Below are positions 51,080 to 59,858 of a stretch of 64,000 nt of DNA, in pieces (position 1 is the stretch's first letter; each line of letters begins with the position of its first letter). The translations under genes were made by a program, and so were the position numbers. Source of the stretch: Mycobacterium sp. UM_CSW (GTDB taxonomy: Bacteria; Actinomycetota; Actinomycetes; Mycobacteriales; Mycobacteriaceae); the NCBI RefSeq assembly GCF_000455205.1, contig NZ_AUWQ01000005.1, positions 1 through 64,000 of the forward strand. The letters are read 5' to 3'. Below the pieces are notes generated by a model that was given only the letters and a program-made list of their open reading frames with translations, did not search any database and was not told the origin of the DNA.

Positions 51080-51888
51080 CGTGCTATTGCCTCCTCATCG
51101 CCGGCAGCGCCGTGCCGGCGCACGCCGAGTTCGTCCAACAACCGATCACGCAGCCCGACGATGCGCGGGTCGCCACGGTCGCGCGGTTTGGGAATGGTGA
51201 TGTCGAACGTCGCGGCAATGGTCGCGACGCCCCCGGCTTCGGCGCGGTCATCGGCGCGCAGGATCAGCACGCGGTCGGCCAGGATCACTGCCTCGTCGAC
51301 GTCGTGTGTCACCAGAAGCGTGGTGGTGCCCGCCTCCTGCTGCACAGTGTCGAGCAGGTCCTGCATCCGCAGCCGAGTCAATGCGTCGAGAGCCGCCAAC
51401 GGCTCGTCGAGGAGCAGCACGCTGGGCCGCCGGGCCAGGGCGCGCGCGAGCCCTGCGCGTTGGGCCATACCGCCGGACACCTGCCGCGGATAGTGGTTGC
51501 CGAATTCACGCAGCCCGACCACATCGAGCCAATGCTGCACCACGGCTGGCCCTTTCGACCGCGTGGTGCCGCGAGGCAGGCCGAAGGCCACATTGTCCGC
51601 CAGGTTTCGCCATGGCAGCAGTCGAGGTTCCTGAAAGACCATGGCGCAGCGCGGATCGATCCCGCGAACCGGAATGCCGTCGATCTCGATCCGCCCGTCC
51701 GTCGGACGGTCCAGCCCGGCGATGAGCCGCAACAGCGTCGACTTGCCGCTTCCGGACGATCCGAGCAACGCGACCACCTCGCCCGGCTCGATCTCGAGGT
51801 CGACGTCGTCCAGCACGGCGTGCTTGCCGAACGTTCGGTTGACACCGCGCAAGGACACAAGCGCCGGCGCGGGGTTGCTCGACGTCAC
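51076..51888 (-). CDS. ssuB: Sulfonate ABC transporter ATPase
   Basis: A 270-residue importer ATPase: Walker A GSSGSGKST (43-51), signature VSGGMAQR (136-143), Walker B VLLLDEP (157-162), switch His in LLVTHDVDEAVILADRV. GTG 51888 is the start and is preceded at 6 nt by TAGGCT, which suits a leaderless transcript. It is first in the ssuB-ssuA-ssuC operon. Confidence 0.9.
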   Translation of the reverse strand: MTSSNPAPALVSLRGVNRTFGKHAVLDDVDLEIEPGEVVALLGSSGSGKSTLLRLIAGLDRPTDGRIEIDGIPVRGIDPRCAMVFQEPRLLPWRNLADNVAFGLPRGTTRSKGPAVVQHWLDVVGLREFGNHYPRQVSGGMAQRAGLARALARRPSVLLLDEPLAALDALTRLRMQDLLDTVQQEAGTTTLLVTHDVDEAVILADRVLILRADDRAEAGGVATIAATFDITIPKPRDRGDPRIVGLRDRLLDELGVRRHGAAGDEEAIAR

Positions 51889-51894
51889 CCGCGC

Positions 51895-51900
51895 AGCCTA
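51895..51900 (-). promoter_or_regulatory. -10 element for leaderless ssuB operon
   Basis: On the minus strand TAGGCT (51900-51895) is followed by 6 nt and the GTG of ssuB, with no ribosome site. Confidence 0.45.
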
Positions 51901-51967
51901 GGAATCGGCGTCGGCGGTCACCAGGTTTGGATCGGTCGTGATTTGAACCCGGCGGCGGTCAGCCCGG

Positions 51968-52249
51968 TCAGCCGTGCGGAGCCTCGGAGATCTTCGTGTC
52001 CGGCTTGCCCAACGTTTGGCAGTACGTCAACGCGGACAGCCGGGTCGCCGTGATCTCCGCGTTGGTCGGATCGGACCCGTTCTTGTCCTTGAGCATCTTG
52101 CTGACCTCATCGCTCTGCTTCTTTTCGTCCTGCCCGGTGAAGTCCTTGCATTTCGTGTCGCCGCCGGTGTTGACGATCTGGGAGGCCGAGCACGCGCCGG
52201 ACAGCAGCGCGGCCAGCGCGATCGTGGCCGCGGCGGTTTGCTTGATCAT
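51968..52249 (-). CDS. Small lipoprotein of unknown function
   Basis: A 93-residue protein (start ATG 52249, AGGAGGG 4 nt upstream) with a lipoprotein signal (TIALAALLSGAC, lipidated C20) and a short extracytoplasmic domain with two more Cys (KCKDFTGQDEKKQSDEVSKMLKDKNGSDPTNAEITATRLSALTYCQTLG) that could form a disulfide. The helical two-Cys layout recalls HdeA-like acid-stress chaperones, but that is only a resemblance. Confidence 0.75.
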   Translation of the reverse strand: MIKQTAAATIALAALLSGACSASQIVNTGGDTKCKDFTGQDEKKQSDEVSKMLKDKNGSDPTNAEITATRLSALTYCQTLGKPDTKISEAPHG

Positions 52250-52263
52250 TTGCCCTCCTAGGT

Positions 52264-52319
52264 CCGGTTTGAGCTGTCTGTTCACCAAACCGGCTGATCT
52301 CAAACCTCACTCTGGTTTG
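52264..52319. promoter_or_regulatory. Cluster of GGTTTG/CAAACC half-sites
   Basis: GGTTTG occurs at 52266-52271 and 52314-52319, and its complement CAAACC at 52286-52291 and 52301-52306. They make nested inverted repeats (CCGGTTTG with CAAACCGG; GGTTTGAG with CTCAAACC). The cluster lies between the divergent lipoprotein and MFS genes and may be a regulator array. Confidence 0.4.
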
Positions 52320-52416
52320 CGCCGACGGACGTTGTGTTTGCTTGCGCTGACGCGGGAATACCTTCGTAAGTCGCTACGTCTATTCGTGAGTTAGCAAGCC
52401 CTGGGAGGACAAAGCA

Positions 52417-53634
52417 GTGAGCCCGTCGAACGCGTCGGCGTTGGCGACGGCGGACGAGCGCGACGCGGGCCTCGAGTCGGGCGCGAACCGAACCGTGTTC
52501 GCGAGCGTGCTGGCCTTGCTGCTGTCGACGGGATGGGTCGCCAACCACTTCGTCGCGTTGATGCCGTCGATCGACGACCGCCAGCACCTCGGCGCGGCCC
52601 GGCTCGACGCCATATTCGGGATCTACGCGCTCGGGTTGTTGCCCGGCCTGCTTTTCGGCGGGCGCGCCTCGGATGCGCTCGGGCGCCAGTCCGTGGCGTT
52701 GGCAGGCTCGACGACCGCTCTGGTGGGCACGCTGGCCATGCTGTTCTCGCAACAACCCGACGTCTTGCTGGCGGGACGGTTGGTCGTCGGACTCGGGGTG
52801 GGTCTCCTGATGAGCTCTTGCACCGCATGGGCGTCCGATCTGAGGGGTCCCGCCGGCGCGGCCACCGCGGGCGCGGTGTTGCTCGCCGGGTTCGCCGTCG
52901 GGCCGTTCGCCGCAGGCGCGATCGCGCGGGCCGGCCAGCCGGGCATTCGGGTGTCGTTCGGGCTAGCCGCCGCCCTCGTCGTGGCGGCGATGATTTTCTC
53001 GATCCTGGCGGTGCGGAGCTCGGACGAGACGACGACGGCAGCGCGCGCCTGGGAGCCCTCGACCGCGGCGCGACGGGGAACCGCGTGGGCCCTGAGCTGG
53101 GCCATGCCGCTCGCGCCGTGGGTGTTCGCCTCGGCGACTTTGGGATTCATCGCCATCCCCAGCCGCCTGCACACCGGGCTCGCGGCCCCGATGGCCGCGG
53201 GAACCGCCACGCTGATCGTCAACGGCGTGAGCGGACTCGTCCAAATCCTGGGCCGCGTTCTTCGCTGGGGACCGCACGCCGGCACCGCCGGCGCCGTGCT
53301 GGCCGCGCTCGGCTACGCGGCTACCGCGGTGGCCCCGCCGACCATGTCGGTGGCGCTGGGCGTGCCGCTGTTCTTGATCCTGGGGTGCGCGTCGGGCCTA
53401 TGCCTGCGCGAGGGTTTGATCGACCTGGAAGCCGCGGCACCGCAGCGGCTGCGCGGCGCCCTGGTCGGAGTCTTCTACGTGGTGACCTACGTCGGCTTCG
53501 GCCTGCCGCTGATACTCAGCACCGCCGGATCCGCGGTCTCGACGACGATCTTGGCCGTCATGTCGGTGCTGGCGTTGGCGACAGCGGTGACACGCGCGGT
53601 GCGGCTGCGACGGGCTGCTCACCGCCAGAGTTGA
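52417..53634 (+). CDS. MFS transporter
   Basis: A 405-residue 12-helix MFS protein (GTG 52417, GGGAGG upstream). Visible segments include TVFASVLALLLSTGWVANHFVALMPSI, AIFGIYALGLLPGLLFGGRASDALGRQSVALAGSTTAL (the GxxxDxxGRR loop), LAGRLVVGLGVGLLMSSCTAWASDL and later paired helices. The substrate is unknown. The last helices contain CLREGLIDLEAAAPQRLRGALVGVFYVVTYVGFGLPLIL. Confidence 0.88.
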   Translation: MSPSNASALATADERDAGLESGANRTVFASVLALLLSTGWVANHFVALMPSIDDRQHLGAARLDAIFGIYALGLLPGLLFGGRASDALGRQSVALAGSTTALVGTLAMLFSQQPDVLLAGRLVVGLGVGLLMSSCTAWASDLRGPAGAATAGAVLLAGFAVGPFAAGAIARAGQPGIRVSFGLAAALVVAAMIFSILAVRSSDETTTAARAWEPSTAARRGTAWALSWAMPLAPWVFASATLGFIAIPSRLHTGLAAPMAAGTATLIVNGVSGLVQILGRVLRWGPHAGTAGAVLAALGYAATAVAPPTMSVALGVPLFLILGCASGLCLREGLIDLEAAAPQRLRGALVGVFYVVTYVGFGLPLILSTAGSAVSTTILAVMSVLALATAVTRAVRLRRAAHRQS

Positions 53635-53651
53635 TTTGGCGGTCGGATGCC

Positions 53652-54281
53652 TTATGCCGCAACGATTTTGGGTCGCTCGCCGACGACGCTCAGCCCCGCC
53701 AAGCGCCGCCATGAGCGAATGGCGTGGCGCGTGATCTCCAAGACGCGGGCGGCTCCAGCGTCCGCGTTTGCCAATCGATGCGCTTTGAGGGCGTTGCCGG
53801 TCACAGCATCCAGCGTGTAGCAGTCGTCGGTCTCGACGAGTGCCGTCGATTGAGCGGCGGTCCGGACGGCATACCTTTCGGCGGTCACCGGTGCGGTACC
53901 GATCGCGCGCGCGGCGCGGGCGGCGCCGTCCCACTCGGCGATCGGCGGCAACTCGCCGGGGACGAGCCGGCGATGCAGTTCTGCGATGTCGGTGATCGCG
54001 CCTGCCGCCGCCGCGTTCTCCGCGTAGCGAATGACGCCCCACGGCGGGCTGACCAACAGCTTCGCGACCCATGGGTGCACGACGGTTCCGGTGACGTCGG
54101 CGGTGCCAACCGTCAGCCACGCCAAGTCGAGCACCACCATGCTGTCATCAGGCGCGAGATACCCGTCGGGTCCGGCCAGCAGGTCGTTGCACAACTGGAC
54201 GAAGGAGGCCAGCGGCCGCGCCGAGGTCGCCGGGAAGTCGGTGATCTGCTCGTCGCCGTTGATGTACGAAATCACGTTCAT
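53652..54281 (-). CDS. Hypothetical protein, 209 aa
   Basis: A soluble protein starting MNVISYINGDEQITDFPATSARPLASFVQLCNDLLAGPDGYLAPDDSMVVLDLAWLTVGTADVTG, then a helical Ala-rich half (HRRLVPGELPPIAEWDGAARAARAIG, ...LEITRHAIRSWRRLAG). I do not recognise a family. ATG 54281 removes a 26-residue low-complexity extension of the open frame. It is convergent with the MFS gene and 159 bp downstream of the F420-type oxidoreductase. Confidence 0.65.
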   Translation of the reverse strand: MNVISYINGDEQITDFPATSARPLASFVQLCNDLLAGPDGYLAPDDSMVVLDLAWLTVGTADVTGTVVHPWVAKLLVSPPWGVIRYAENAAAAGAITDIAELHRRLVPGELPPIAEWDGAARAARAIGTAPVTAERYAVRTAAQSTALVETDDCYTLDAVTGNALKAHRLANADAGAARVLEITRHAIRSWRRLAGLSVVGERPKIVAA

Positions 54282-54440
54282 TGCACAGCCTTTGCCCGAT
54301 CCGGGCCGATGCGATCCTCGGGCGAGCCTCAGCGGGTGGGTGATTCGGTCCAGGTCCATTGCAGCTGCTTTCTACGGTCTGCCGGCGCGATAAACACATG
54401 CTATGGCAAGCGCGGCCTTGGCAGGGCGTGACGCCGGCGG

Positions 54441-55478
54441 TCAGAGCAGCTCGCGCAGCGTCTCGATCAGCTTGATCCGCTCCTGCGGCGTGCCCGCCAT
54501 GGGCGCAACGTTCAGCGTGGTCACGCCCGCCTCGCGGTAGGCCGCGAGGCGGTCCTTGACGAATTCGCGCGTACCGATCAAGTTGACGTCTCGCACCAGT
54601 TCGTCGGGCACCACCTTCGCCGCGCCGTCCTTGTCGCCGGCCAGGTAGAGCTCTTGAATGCGGTCCGCTTGCGGGCCGTAGCCGTACTTGGTGGCCAGGG
54701 TGTGATAGAAGTTCTTGCCCTTGGCGCCCATCCCCCCGATGTAGAGCGCCAGGTGCGGTTTGACGAATTCGCGCAGGGGCTCGACGTTTTCGCCGATGGC
54801 TAGCACCGGTCCGGCGTACACGTCGAGCGGCCCGAGCGCGGGGTCGCGCTTGGCCTGACCGGCGGCCAGCGCCTCCCCCCACACGTCGCGCGCCTTCTCG
54901 GGCAGATAAAAGATCGGCTGCCAGCCCTCGGCGATTTCGGCGGCCAGCTCGACGTTCTTGGGCCCCAGCGCGGCAACCAGGATCGGGATGCGCTCTCGGA
55001 CAGGGTTGTTGATGAGCTTCAGCGGTTTGCCGAGCCCGCTGCCCTGGCCCGCGGGCAGCGGGATCGTGTAGTGCTTGCCGCTGTGTTGCAGGGTCTCGCG
55101 GCGCCACACCTGGCGGCAGATGTCGATGACTTCGCGGGTGCGCGCGATCGGGGCGTCGTAGGGCACGCCGTGGAAGCCCTCGATCACCTGGGGGCCGGAG
55201 GCGCCTAAGCCGAGTGTGAACCGGCCGTCGGAGACATAGTCGAGACCCGCGGCGGTCATGGCGGTCAGCGTGGGGGTGCGCGTGTAGAGCTGCAGGATGC
55301 CCGACGCCAGCTCAACCCGTTCGGTGCTCGCCGCCAGGTAGCCCAGCGCGCTGACCGCGTCGAACGAATACGCCTCGGGGACAAAGACGATGTCCAACCC
55401 GGCGCGTTCCAGGTCGGCCACTTCGGCGGCGACGTCCTTGAACCCGCCGGCGTAGTTGATTCCCAATCCGATCCGCAT
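54441..55478 (-). CDS. F420-dependent LLM-class oxidoreductase (Rv3520c-like)
   Basis: A 345-residue LLM protein of the F420-dependent kind: MRIGLGINYAGGFKDVAAEVADLERAGLDIVFVPEAYSFDAVSALGYLAASTERVELASGILQLYTRTPTLTAMTAAGLDYVSDGRFTLGLGASGPQVIEGFHGVPY and ILVAALGPKNVELAAEIAEGWQP. The length and motifs match the Rv3520c-type proteins associated with cholesterol catabolism. ATG 55478 gives the standard N-terminus. It lies 11 bp after an NTF2-like gene and is likely in its operon. Confidence 0.88.
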   Translation of the reverse strand: MRIGLGINYAGGFKDVAAEVADLERAGLDIVFVPEAYSFDAVSALGYLAASTERVELASGILQLYTRTPTLTAMTAAGLDYVSDGRFTLGLGASGPQVIEGFHGVPYDAPIARTREVIDICRQVWRRETLQHSGKHYTIPLPAGQGSGLGKPLKLINNPVRERIPILVAALGPKNVELAAEIAEGWQPIFYLPEKARDVWGEALAAGQAKRDPALGPLDVYAGPVLAIGENVEPLREFVKPHLALYIGGMGAKGKNFYHTLATKYGYGPQADRIQELYLAGDKDGAAKVVPDELVRDVNLIGTREFVKDRLAAYREAGVTTLNVAPMAGTPQERIKLIETLRELL

Positions 55479-55489
55479 GATCCCTGCCC

Positions 55490-55921
55490 CTATGCGGTGG
55501 CGAACTGGTTGGCCAGTTCGACGGCCTCTTGCTGAATCCGATCGAACTGCGCGGCCATCGCCTCGGACAGCGCGGTTGCACCCGACAGCGGCCGGACCAT
55601 CACCATGAAGTCGTCGATCAGCCCGTCGTCGTTGAAGTGCAGGAAGTCGCAACCCGTGATCTTTACACCCGGCGCCCCCGCTATCCCGGTCTCGAATACG
55701 AGCGCGTGGTCACGCCCGTTGCCGTCGCCGATTTCGCGGACGTAGTGGAAGTCCTCGAAGACCCGCAGCACACCGCGCAGGATCGCGGCGGTTATCGGCT
55801 TGCCGATATAGGGCTTGAACGCCACCGGGCTGGTGAACACCACGGTGTCGGCCAGCATCGCCTGGATGGCCGCCTCGTCGCGCTCCTCGACCGCCTTGCG
55901 AAAGGGATGCTTAGCACTCAT
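55490..55921 (-). CDS. NTF2/SnoaL-like protein
   Basis: A 143-residue cone-fold protein: KHPFRKAVEERDEAAIQAMLADTVVFTSPVAFKPYIGKPITAAILRGVLRVFEDFHYVREIGDGNGRDHALVFETGIAGAPGVKITGCDFLHFNDDGLIDDFMVMVRPLSG. This is a SnoaL-like domain. Members act as isomerases, cyclases or binding proteins. It starts at ATG 55921 (GAGG 7 nt upstream) and is divergent from a PadR gene with a shared operator region. Confidence 0.85.
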   Translation of the reverse strand: MSAKHPFRKAVEERDEAAIQAMLADTVVFTSPVAFKPYIGKPITAAILRGVLRVFEDFHYVREIGDGNGRDHALVFETGIAGAPGVKITGCDFLHFNDDGLIDDFMVMVRPLSGATALSEAMAAQFDRIQQEAVELANQFATA

Positions 55922-55934
55922 GCGACACCTCGCA

Positions 55935-56017
55935 TAGTCAATTAGTTGAATAGGCGTGCTCGACGCTAAAGCCTGTCGGTCCGTATGTCGATGTGCGATT
56001 AGTCACTTTGTTGATTA
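55935..56017. promoter_or_regulatory. Two copies of an 18-bp PadR-type operator
   Basis: TAGTCAATTAGTTGAATA (55935-55952) and TAGTCACTTTGTTGATTA (56000-56017) agree at 14 of 18 bases and have a partly palindromic TCAN-N4-TTGA core. One lies beside each divergent gene (55921 minus and 56041 plus), so the PadR protein may control both. Confidence 0.6.
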
Positions 56018-56027
56018 TTCACATCGT

Positions 56028-56033
56028 TACACT
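56028..56033 (+). promoter_or_regulatory. -10 element for leaderless PadR transcript
   Basis: TACACT lies 7 nt before the GTG at 56041; no ribosome site is present. Confidence 0.5.
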
Positions 56034-56040
56034 GTCAGGC

Positions 56041-56607
56041 GTGTCCCTGCGTGATGCGGTGCTGGCCGCGCTCCTCGACGGCGAAGCCTCCGGGTACGAC
56101 CTGGCCAAAGGCTTCGACGCTTCGGTCGCGAACTTCTGGATGGCCACCCCTCAGCAGCTGTATCGAGAACTCGAGCGGCTCGCCGAGCAGGGTCTCATCC
56201 GGGCGCGGGTCGTGCAGCAGGATCGTCGGCCCAACAAGCGCATGTTCTCGCTGACCGAAGCCGGCTACGAAGCGATCGTGCAGTTCACCGCCCGCGCGCC
56301 GAAGCCCTCCGTGATCCGCGACGAGCTCGCGGTCAAAGTCATGGCCGTCGACGCCGGTGACGCGCGGGCGGTGCGCGACTTCATGGTGGAACGAGTGGAA
56401 CGGGCGAAGGCCAAATTGCAGCGCTACGAACGCACGCGCACCCGAATGCTCGACGGACGCAGCGAAGCGGCATATCTGGCCCAGGCCGAACGGGTGGGTC
56501 CCTATCTGACGCTGCTGCGTGGAATCTCGTTCGAAAAGGAGAACATTCGCTGGGGTGAGCGCGCGCTGACGATCATCGAGCATCGGCTACCCGGCTCGCG
56601 CGCCTAG
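56041..56607 (+). CDS. PadR-family transcriptional regulator
   Basis: A 188-residue PadR protein: SLRDAVLAALLDGEASGYDLAKGFDASVANFWMATPQQLYRELERLAEQGLIRARVVQQDRRPNKRMFSLTEAGYEAI (winged helix) and a C-terminal coiled-coil-like domain (FMVERVERAKAKLQRYERTRTRML). GTG 56041 is chosen over an upstream ATG at 55993 because the family begins here and a leaderless -10 sits 7 nt before. The stop overlaps the convergent decarboxylase stop by 4 bp. Confidence 0.9.
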   Translation: MSLRDAVLAALLDGEASGYDLAKGFDASVANFWMATPQQLYRELERLAEQGLIRARVVQQDRRPNKRMFSLTEAGYEAIVQFTARAPKPSVIRDELAVKVMAVDAGDARAVRDFMVERVERAKAKLQRYERTRTRMLDGRSEAAYLAQAERVGPYLTLLRGISFEKENIRWGERALTIIEHRLPGSRA

Positions 56608-59600
56608 GAGCGCTGCTCGGTCTGCACCGCGTCGCCGGGTTGCTGCTCGCCCATCAATTCGTCCACGCCAACCTCGGGGACATCGCCTTCGTCGGCCGTC
56701 GGCGGGTCCGCCGCGAGCGCGTCGCCGGGGTGCTGCGAACCGACCAGTTCCTCGTGCCCGACCTCGGGGACGTTCCCGTGGCCGTTGGACCGACCGTGCT
56801 TGGCCGACTTCTTCTTCGGCCCCTTCGCCGCTGCCGGCGCGGCCTTGGCTCGCGAGGGGCGATGACCGTTGGGCGCCAGCCCGACCGCCTCGCTGACCAT
56901 CTCCATGGCCTTCTCGGTGTACACGCGGTACCCGAAATTCGGTAGGTAGCCGTGGATTTCGGGTGTGTCGAGGTCGCGCATGAACTGCAGAATCTCGCGG
57001 CTGAACACCTGGCCGGGCACCAAGACCGGAAACCCTGGCGGATAAGGCGTCACATACGTCGCCGACACGATGTCGACGCCCGCGTCCAGGCGTTCGTCGA
57101 TCTGCTCGCCGGTGAGGTATTCGCAATTGGTGTCATCGTAGGAGAGGTAGAACGCTCGGCGGACATCCCCTTCGGGCGTCACCTCACTTCCGCTGTGATC
57201 CAGGAACGCCGGGTGGAAGCCGCTGAAATCGGGCAGGGGCAAAGACATTTCGGTGAGTCGATAGACCGCCCGCGCGAAGTGTTCGCGCTCGCCGAGGCTC
57301 ATCTCGGAGATGTTCTGGTCCAGCTCGCGGGCGATGTTGACGAGCACCTCTACCAGGAAGGCCACCGAGCTGCGGGTGGTGCCGATGTTGGTCATGAACA
57401 GCACGCTGTTGCGCGACGTCTTGTTGATCTGAATTCCGTAGCGGTCCATCAACTGTTGGCGCTTGAACGTGTCGCCGTCGTAGCCCGTTGGCCCGATGAA
57501 CAACGTGATTCGGGACGGATCGAGCACGAACTCGTCCTGATCCCAGGCGGCCATCATGTTGCGCAGACCGGAGCGCAGCGGCTGTTCGATGGCCGACGGC
57601 CGGTAATCCTCGGGAATCAAATCGGAGGTCCGCAGGCAGCGCATGTACTTGCTGAGCAGCGGATGGTTGTCGATCGCGTCGCGCAGCTGCATCGCGTTCT
57701 CGATCTGCCGCTGCACCAGCTCGACACCCTCCAGCGCCACCTGCCGGCGGCCGAGATCCAGCGACGCGAGGATCTGGTAGTTGGGCGAGGTGGAGGTGTG
57801 TGCCATGTACGCCTCGTGGAACGGTTCCGCCACCTTCTGGTCGTAGTCCTGATCGAAGACGTGGATCATCGATCCCTGTCGGAGCGCGGTCAGGGTCTTG
57901 TGCGTCGACTGGGTCGCATAGACCCGCACCCGGGCCCGTGCGGGGTCGGGAAGCAGGCGGCGGTCCAGCAGGTCGTCGTCGCTGGGCGCACCCTCGGTTG
58001 CCAGCTCCTCCTCGAATCGGCGCTTGTACTCGGGGTCGGCCAGCCGCTCCCGCAGCGCGCGTGCCGCCGCCATGGCGGTGCGGGTCCGATATACGGGGTG
58101 GAAGCGGGCAAACGCGAACCATGCCTCGTCCCACAGGAACACGAGATCGGGCTTGATCGCGAGGCACTCCTCCATGACCCGCTCGACGTCGTAGACGATC
58201 CCGTCGAAGGTGCAGTTCGTCAGCGACATCATCTTGACGCGGTCGAGCTTGCCGGCGCGCTTGAGCGCCAGCAGTTTCGATTTGATCTCGCGCAGCGGGA
58301 CCGCGCCGTACATGGAGTAGTCGTTGAGCGGATACGCCTCGAGGTAAATGACATTCGCGCCCGCGAGCATCATCCCGTAGTGATGGGACTGGTGGCAGTT
58401 GCGGTCCAGCAGCACGATGTCACCGGGCGCCACCAACGCCTGCGTGACGATCTTGTTGGCCGTCGAGGTTCCGTTGGTGACGAAGTACGTGTGCCGCGAC
58501 CCGTAGGCCTCCGCGGCGAGCTGCTGGGATTCGCGCAGCGGCCCGGTCGGCTCGAGCAGGGAGTCCAGGCCGCCACACGTCGCCGACGTCTCGGCCATGA
58601 ACACGTCCAGGCCGTAAAAGCCGACCATATCCCGGATCCAGTGCGAGTTGACGATCGACTTGCCCTGCGAAATCGGCAGGGCGTGGAAGACGCCCGTGGG
58701 CCGGTGACTGTACTGCTTGAGGGCGCTGAAGAACGGGGTGCGGTAGCGCGCCGCCACACCCTGCAGGATCGACAGGTGAAGCTCGAGCATGCCTTCCCGA
58801 GCGTGGAACACCCGGCGAAAGTACTGGCCCAGCCGCCCCGCGATGTCCTCCACCTCGATCTCGGTCATCAGGTAGAGGTCGAGTTCGGGCCGCAACTTCG
58901 CGAGGGAAACCGCGAGGATCTGTGCACGTTCCTCGGGCGACTGGTGGTCCGCCAACTCGTGCGACACCCCGGTATCGACGAACTCCGCCAGCGCCGACAG
59001 GTCCCGGGTCGATTGGTGTGAGAAGCGCCGTCGGATCACCACCGCCTGCAGGTTGACGTTGAGCCGTGCCGCAATGAGTGCCTCATCGCCGCTGGACACC
59101 ACCACCAGCTCGTAGACGAATTCGTCGTCGGGGCGCCGCCATTTGCGGACCTCGTTGCGCAGCGCCCGCTCCTGGTCTTCGGTCATCTTCTCGACGACCA
59201 ACACCTCGAAATAGGGGCGGTCCCGCTGCGTCGCCGGCTGATGCTCGACCAGCTGACGCGGGTCGGACGGGAACATGTCGAGGTCGTCGCTTCCCGCGTT
59301 CTCCACGTCGCCCGTGCGGTACGACTCCGTGGTCAGCGCGCGGTTGATCTGTACCAGGGCTTGCGCGAACTTGTCGTAGCTGCCGGCGGCGAACAGTCGC
59401 TGGACGCGGGCGAAATGCGGCGAACCCGGATAGGCCCAGTACGGCTCGAGAGTGCTTAGCCGCGTGAGCAATTCCTGGCAGGTGTTGATGCACTTCGTCT
59501 TCAGCGCGCCCTCGGTGGTCGGGCGGGTGAGCCGGTCGGCGGCCTCCTCCAATCGGCACCACGAGTCGCTACGGACCTGCCAAAGACTGTTGTAAGCGCG

Positions 59601-59615
59601 CAAATGTTCCGTCAT
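56604..59615 (-). CDS. Orn/Lys/Arg-type PLP-dependent decarboxylase (Rv2531c-like), extended C-terminus
   Basis: A 1003-residue fold-type I PLP enzyme. The N-terminal third is a wing/receiver-like region (HQPATQRDRPYFEVLVVEKMTEDQERALRNEVRKW). The core has AYGSRHTYFVTNGTSTANKIVTQALVAPGDIVLLDRNCHQSHHYG, LWDEAWFAFARFHPVY (cofactor Asp) and the Schiff-base Lys in YATQSTHKTLTALRQGS. The PLP-Lys motif is standard, so decarboxylation of a basic amino acid is expected. It is longer than the 947-residue M. tuberculosis homologue because of a C-terminal low-complexity tail with a repeated segment. Confidence 0.9.
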   Translation of the reverse strand: MTEHLRAYNSLWQVRSDSWCRLEEAADRLTRPTTEGALKTKCINTCQELLTRLSTLEPYWAYPGSPHFARVQRLFAAGSYDKFAQALVQINRALTTESYRTGDVENAGSDDLDMFPSDPRQLVEHQPATQRDRPYFEVLVVEKMTEDQERALRNEVRKWRRPDDEFVYELVVVSSGDEALIAARLNVNLQAVVIRRRFSHQSTRDLSALAEFVDTGVSHELADHQSPEERAQILAVSLAKLRPELDLYLMTEIEVEDIAGRLGQYFRRVFHAREGMLELHLSILQGVAARYRTPFFSALKQYSHRPTGVFHALPISQGKSIVNSHWIRDMVGFYGLDVFMAETSATCGGLDSLLEPTGPLRESQQLAAEAYGSRHTYFVTNGTSTANKIVTQALVAPGDIVLLDRNCHQSHHYGMMLAGANVIYLEAYPLNDYSMYGAVPLREIKSKLLALKRAGKLDRVKMMSLTNCTFDGIVYDVERVMEECLAIKPDLVFLWDEAWFAFARFHPVYRTRTAMAAARALRERLADPEYKRRFEEELATEGAPSDDDLLDRRLLPDPARARVRVYATQSTHKTLTALRQGSMIHVFDQDYDQKVAEPFHEAYMAHTSTSPNYQILASLDLGRRQVALEGVELVQRQIENAMQLRDAIDNHPLLSKYMRCLRTSDLIPEDYRPSAIEQPLRSGLRNMMAAWDQDEFVLDPSRITLFIGPTGYDGDTFKRQQLMDRYGIQINKTSRNSVLFMTNIGTTRSSVAFLVEVLVNIARELDQNISEMSLGEREHFARAVYRLTEMSLPLPDFSGFHPAFLDHSGSEVTPEGDVRRAFYLSYDDTNCEYLTGEQIDERLDAGVDIVSATYVTPYPPGFPVLVPGQVFSREILQFMRDLDTPEIHGYLPNFGYRVYTEKAMEMVSEAVGLAPNGHRPSRAKAAPAAAKGPKKKSAKHGRSNGHGNVPEVGHEELVGSQHPGDALAADPPTADEGDVPEVGVDELMGEQQPGDAVQTEQRS
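56628..56777 (-). repeat. Coding repeat in the decarboxylase tail
   Basis: Two 20-residue units at a 30-residue spacing: GNVPEVGHEELVG... (56777-56718) and GDVPEVGVDELMG... (56687-56628), 14 of 20 residues identical. Both follow a Lys-rich stretch outside the catalytic domain. Confidence 0.65.
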
Positions 59616-59858
59616 GGTCGCCCTTTCTTTGGTCGCGGCGACTCCGTCCCGGAGCGTCGGTCAAGGTTCGCAGACACAATCCGCCCGCCGGTTACCAGAA
59701 GACAAATATTGCACGTCCGTCGAGTAGACAGCACCCGGAGACAATGGTTACGGGCTCTTGGAACGCGTGCGTCCAACCACGCCGCCATCTGTTTAGGCCC
59801 TTGGCCCACGGGTAGGCCTCACACGTCAATTCTGACGACGACCTTAAGGAGGCGCGCA

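Noticed and set aside
56952-59021. 689-codon plus-strand frame inside the decarboxylase
   Set aside because: It is exactly antisense to conserved PLP-enzyme motifs and has no recognisable domain.
59616-59858. Small ORF in the gap before the 71-aa gene (59612-59809, minus)
   Set aside because: It overlaps the decarboxylase promoter area, has no ribosome site and no domain character.
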